A DNA stretch of 64,000 bases, taken from positions 16,740,001-16,804,000 of the forward strand of contig NC_135242.1 in NCBI RefSeq assembly GCF_947623445.1, given 5' to 3'. A program made the position numbers and the translations under genes. Shown piece after piece: positions 61,165-64,000 of this stretch; the stretch's first letter is position 1; every line of letters starts with the position of its first letter. Origin of the DNA: Clavelina lepadiformis. Lineage: Eukaryota; Chordata; Ascidiacea; Aplousobranchia; Clavelinidae. Under the pieces are notes generated by a model that was not told the DNA's origin, ran no database searches, and saw only the letters and a program-made list of their open reading frames with translations.

Positions 61165-61900
61165 TATTAACATCAGACGATAACTTCTCATTTGAATATG
61201 GAAAACAAGTATTATACAGTATAATTGCATAAATTGGATTTAGAACCAAAATTTACTTCTGATTTTCACGATTGGTGATGGCTGTTGCGTTTTGCTGAAG
61301 CTATCTTACAAAGTGTTTAGCCGTGCAGTTAGGCAATGGCTAAAAAGCTTGGAATTATAAACAGTAGGTTATATTTATCGCTTTAAAATGACAAAGCAAT
61401 TCATTCACTGGTAACAAAACTCAAGCGGTATCTCAACTAGCAAGGTGAAAGCTTGAGATTTTAGACTCTATTTTGCGTTTGATTTGTTCGGTAGGATTTT
61501 GAATTACGTAATAAAATGAATCGTCAATGTAGTGATAATTAAAAGTTTGAACATGAGATATGTTATACAAATTAATAATATTTTGATTCTATCCACGGAT
61601 TTCATAGCAGCCAAATTCCCTATCAATGAAATCAAATGCAATGCCTTCTGCGCCGCTTGCCTTTATCACCAATGAGAAACATGCAATCTTTCTAAAATGT
61701 TAAATGCCATGCACACATGGATTGATGACATGCCGGAAAAGACGATATTTTACATGCATCTGTCAGAACGAATTTTCCGCGAAACGTCGGTCAGGAAAAG
61801 TCCATTTGACATGATATTTTGCTGTAAACTAACTAGTCATATTTTGGTTGTGTTAAGACCTTTCAGTTATTGAAGAAACTGGTGAGGCCAGTGCAAAAGT
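61165..61900. repeat. Third partial copy of the unit tail
   Basis: The segment starting ACATCAGACGATAACTTCT (about 61171), then from about 61452 to 61899, repeats the distal part of units A (about 45000-45880) and B (about 59876-60345). A block of roughly 240 bases (61212-61452) interrupts it and is absent from A and B. Like B, it lacks the MITE of unit A. Confidence 0.8.
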
Positions 61901-62008
61901 ATTCTTGTTTTGCTAATATAACTTCACATCAGGCCCAATTCTAGCAAACCTCCAAAATTTATTTAATAAGACATCATACTTTATGTTACTGCCATATTAC
62001 AGTACAAT

Positions 62009-62483
62009 CAGGGCTTTGGAGACGGAGCCCAGTAGCAGGGCATTTTTGAAGGAGCCAGAGCTGGAGCTCTATTTAAAATTCACGTGGAGCCGGAGCCAAA
62101 ATTTGTATAAGACAGCAATTCCACCTCCAACTTCTTGCTTAGCTGCTAATGTTATTTGGCTGAAATGTATTTGTAGTTTGCACATACACTTCAACATATG
62201 CCCTGTGCAGTCACGTGTCATAACTTAACACGTGGCTTTTTAGTCAGATTAATTTATGTCACTCGCGCAATGCACACCCATAACAACTCCTTTTGCGTAA
62301 TGACTGCTTAAGTTGACAGCAGCAGGGTTGCCAATTCCGCGCTTTTAGCGCGACTTTGGGCTCTAAAGATTTTGAAAATGCGCTTTATTTAAAAAAACTT
62401 AAGGCTGGAGCTATATTTTGAGAAAAGAGAGTCCGGACCTGGAGCCGGGTCAAGTTCAAAAACAGGACTGCTTCAAAACCATG
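62009..62483. mobile_element. hAT-type MITE just upstream of the third CDIPT gene
   Basis: The left end CAGGGCTTTGGAGACGGAGCC and the right end, inverted, CATGGTTTTGAAGCAG are related inverted repeats; GGAGCC words recur inside. The flanks AGTACAAT (62001-62008) and ATTACAAT (62484-62491) match at 7 of 8 positions. It ends 19 bases before the ATG of the downstream CDIPT paralogue. Confidence 0.7.
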
Positions 62484-62502
62484 ATTACAATATAGCCTAT
62501 AG

Positions 62503-62966
62503 ATGATTGTAGCGGTAGGAAATAAAAAAATGGGCCCTGAATTATCTGATGACCGTATGGCCAGAAGGTCAAATGGAAGAGCTAATAATAATAATAATAA
62601 TACGGACTTTTCATTGAAAAACTTAAAAAATACTGGTGTCAGATATCAGCACCAACATGATCTCCAGGTGATTTCAGCACGTGATGTATTCTTGTATATT
62701 CCCAACTTAATAGGTAAGTGAAACTATGAATTTTACTGGAAGTTGTAGTTTTAGCTCCAAAAGCTTTTTTTGTAAACACTCTTGACTTGACATGAATGGC
62801 TTAGCCTTAGATTTTTTTATGTTGCGTTGAAGGTTATGTTCGGATGATTTTGATCGTCGCATTTTATTATTATACCTACCATAAACCTGCACAATCGATG
62901 GTGTGTTATTTGTTAGCTGCTCTTTTGGACAATGCAGATGGATTTGCTGCCAGAAAATTACATCAG
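62503..62966 (+). CDS. Diverged CDIPT paralogue, first two exons (partial, runs off window)
   Basis: Exon 1 (62503-62713) ends in DVFLYIPNLIG and exon 2 (62833-62966) codes for YVRMILIVAFYYY...YLLAALLDNADGFAARKLHQ. Both share with CDIPT copies A and B the same boundary phases, and exon 2 has the identical length of 134 bases. The first half of the CDP-alcohol phosphotransferase signature (D..DG..AR) is intact. Exon 3 with the remaining aspartates was not found before the window ends, leaving an intron of over 1 kb. The N-terminus is about 55 residues longer than in copies A and B and includes an Asn run from an AAT microsatellite. An internal ATG (M10) or an upstream exon is also possible. 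It probably makes phosphatidylinositol or a related headgroup transfer. Confidence 0.75.
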
Positions 62967-64000
62967 GTAGGGTATAAACAGAAAAACTGCTTGTATAGGA
63001 CTTTGGGGTATAAGCATGCGTTTAAAAGAAACATTCACTACAATAGGTTTGAGTTTTGGGTTTAAGTATAAATACTTCCACGCCCGTAGGACAACCTGAA
63101 TGGGAAGACGTTACATTTATATTAGTTGTGAACTTGCGACTTTATAAGTTGAATTTGTAAGTGGTGTCAATGTTATCCTCAAAAAGGTCTTCCCTTTTCT
63201 GAGGGCTAGCCTCAATTTTGTTCTTGGATAATCGAAAAATGATCCTACTGTATAAGTTACCATGTTTTAACGCAAAATTTAGAAAGTGCTACGTCATACT
63301 TGTATTCACGAAGTTCATAAACGACAGAGAAGTCTTTCTTCATATGGTGCTTATGTAGTATGAAAATATAAATAACTTATAAAAAAATAAAAAGTTACAT
63401 GTTTGGGAAAATATTTTAGGCATTTTTTGATTGCAAACGGATAAGACAAAATTCCGTATAGTCGTTTTAACAGCTTATAGCCACTGGCCCATCTTGCCCT
63501 TGGTTTTAACTCGGCTCTGTCCGGGTATGGTGTAGTATCCACTTAGCATTTAGTTAGCATATTGTCATAAACCCCATGATTGGAGCTAATGCATGTTTAT
63601 AAGCTATAGGTCAGCGTTTCTCAAAGTTAAGGTTGTTATAGGCCTTCAACTTGGGAATAGAGGTAACGAGTTTTTAACATCGTTTTCAGACTCACAGGTG
63701 GCGCCAGTTGTCCTCCCAACATTCAAAAATGACCACATGTCCGCAGCAAATACTTTTACAATTCGTCAAAACTTACATCAGTTTTGTGACTAGAAAATAC
63801 GTAGAGACAGTAAGCTGCAATAACTTAAAACTACAATTGGTATTTTTTATGAAGACCTGCAGTAATTAATATATCTATTTGAAAGCAATAATAGCACAGA
63901 TACATCACCAAGTAACAATTAAGAAGCAATGTCGGTGTACAGCTGTAAAGTGCACTTTACAAAGTTTAATTTATCGACACTTGCGAAGGTTTCAGCTTGT
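62967..64000. other. Intron of the third CDIPT gene (or flank); nothing recognised
   Basis: No sequence resembling CDIPT exon 3 was seen up to the window end. CAGCGTTTCTCAAAG at about 63611 resembles a hAT terminus, but no opposite end was found. Confidence 0.4.

Noticed and set aside
63609..63720. Possible hAT element starting CAGCGTTTCTCAAAG
   Set aside because: Only one terminus-like motif is visible; no opposite end or target duplication before the window ends.

Overview
The window is from an animal genome, AT-rich, with short introns and many mobile-element remnants. The fibrillar collagen with chordate-style 45/54/99/108/162-base exons, a ciliary PIERCE1 homologue, animal-type phosphatidylinositol synthases and the compact gene sizes suggest an invertebrate deuterostome. 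A tunicate (ascidian) is my best guess. That guess is inference; nothing here names the species.

Layout. (1) 2630-16787, plus strand: one fibrillar collagen chain. I traced 58 consecutive phase-compatible exons: a minor helix, a major helix of about 338 triplets, and a complete C-propeptide ending in a stop. The signal peptide and 5' exons were not found. (2) 20590-23488, plus: a tentative type I membrane protein with two Ig-like domains, with one exon junction unresolved. (3) 28250-29833, plus: a two-exon PIERCE1 homologue. (4) 33 to 38 kb: no intact gene recognised. It holds a decayed CCHC retroelement ORF on the minus strand, hAT-type MITEs and a 1.3 kb foldback. (5) 38541-60483: a tandem segmental duplication. 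Each unit carries a complete six-exon CDIPT (phosphatidylinositol synthase) gene. A third, diverged CDIPT paralogue begins at 62503 and runs off the window.

Unit B is larger because intron 2 of its CDIPT gene took in a 5.3 kb Ty3/gypsy-type LTR retrotransposon (49340-54680, minus strand, 5-bp target duplication ATGAA). That element was itself invaded by a 1.1 kb deleted hAT transposon. Unit B also holds a probable solo LTR, and unit A holds a private hAT MITE. The two units act as each other's empty-site controls, so these insertions can be dated after the duplication. Unit B begins exactly at the terminus of a decayed pogo-like transposon.

The most notable points are: the retrotransposon lacks a tRNA-type primer site and carries instead a 13-nt sequence complementary to its own LTR (a self-priming signature); relaxed constraint in CDIPT copy B beside a conserved copy A; four breaks in the collagen helix plus a rearranged cysteine code in its C-propeptide; and the nested transposon stack. 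I see no bacterial-type system, CRISPR array, tRNA or rRNA.
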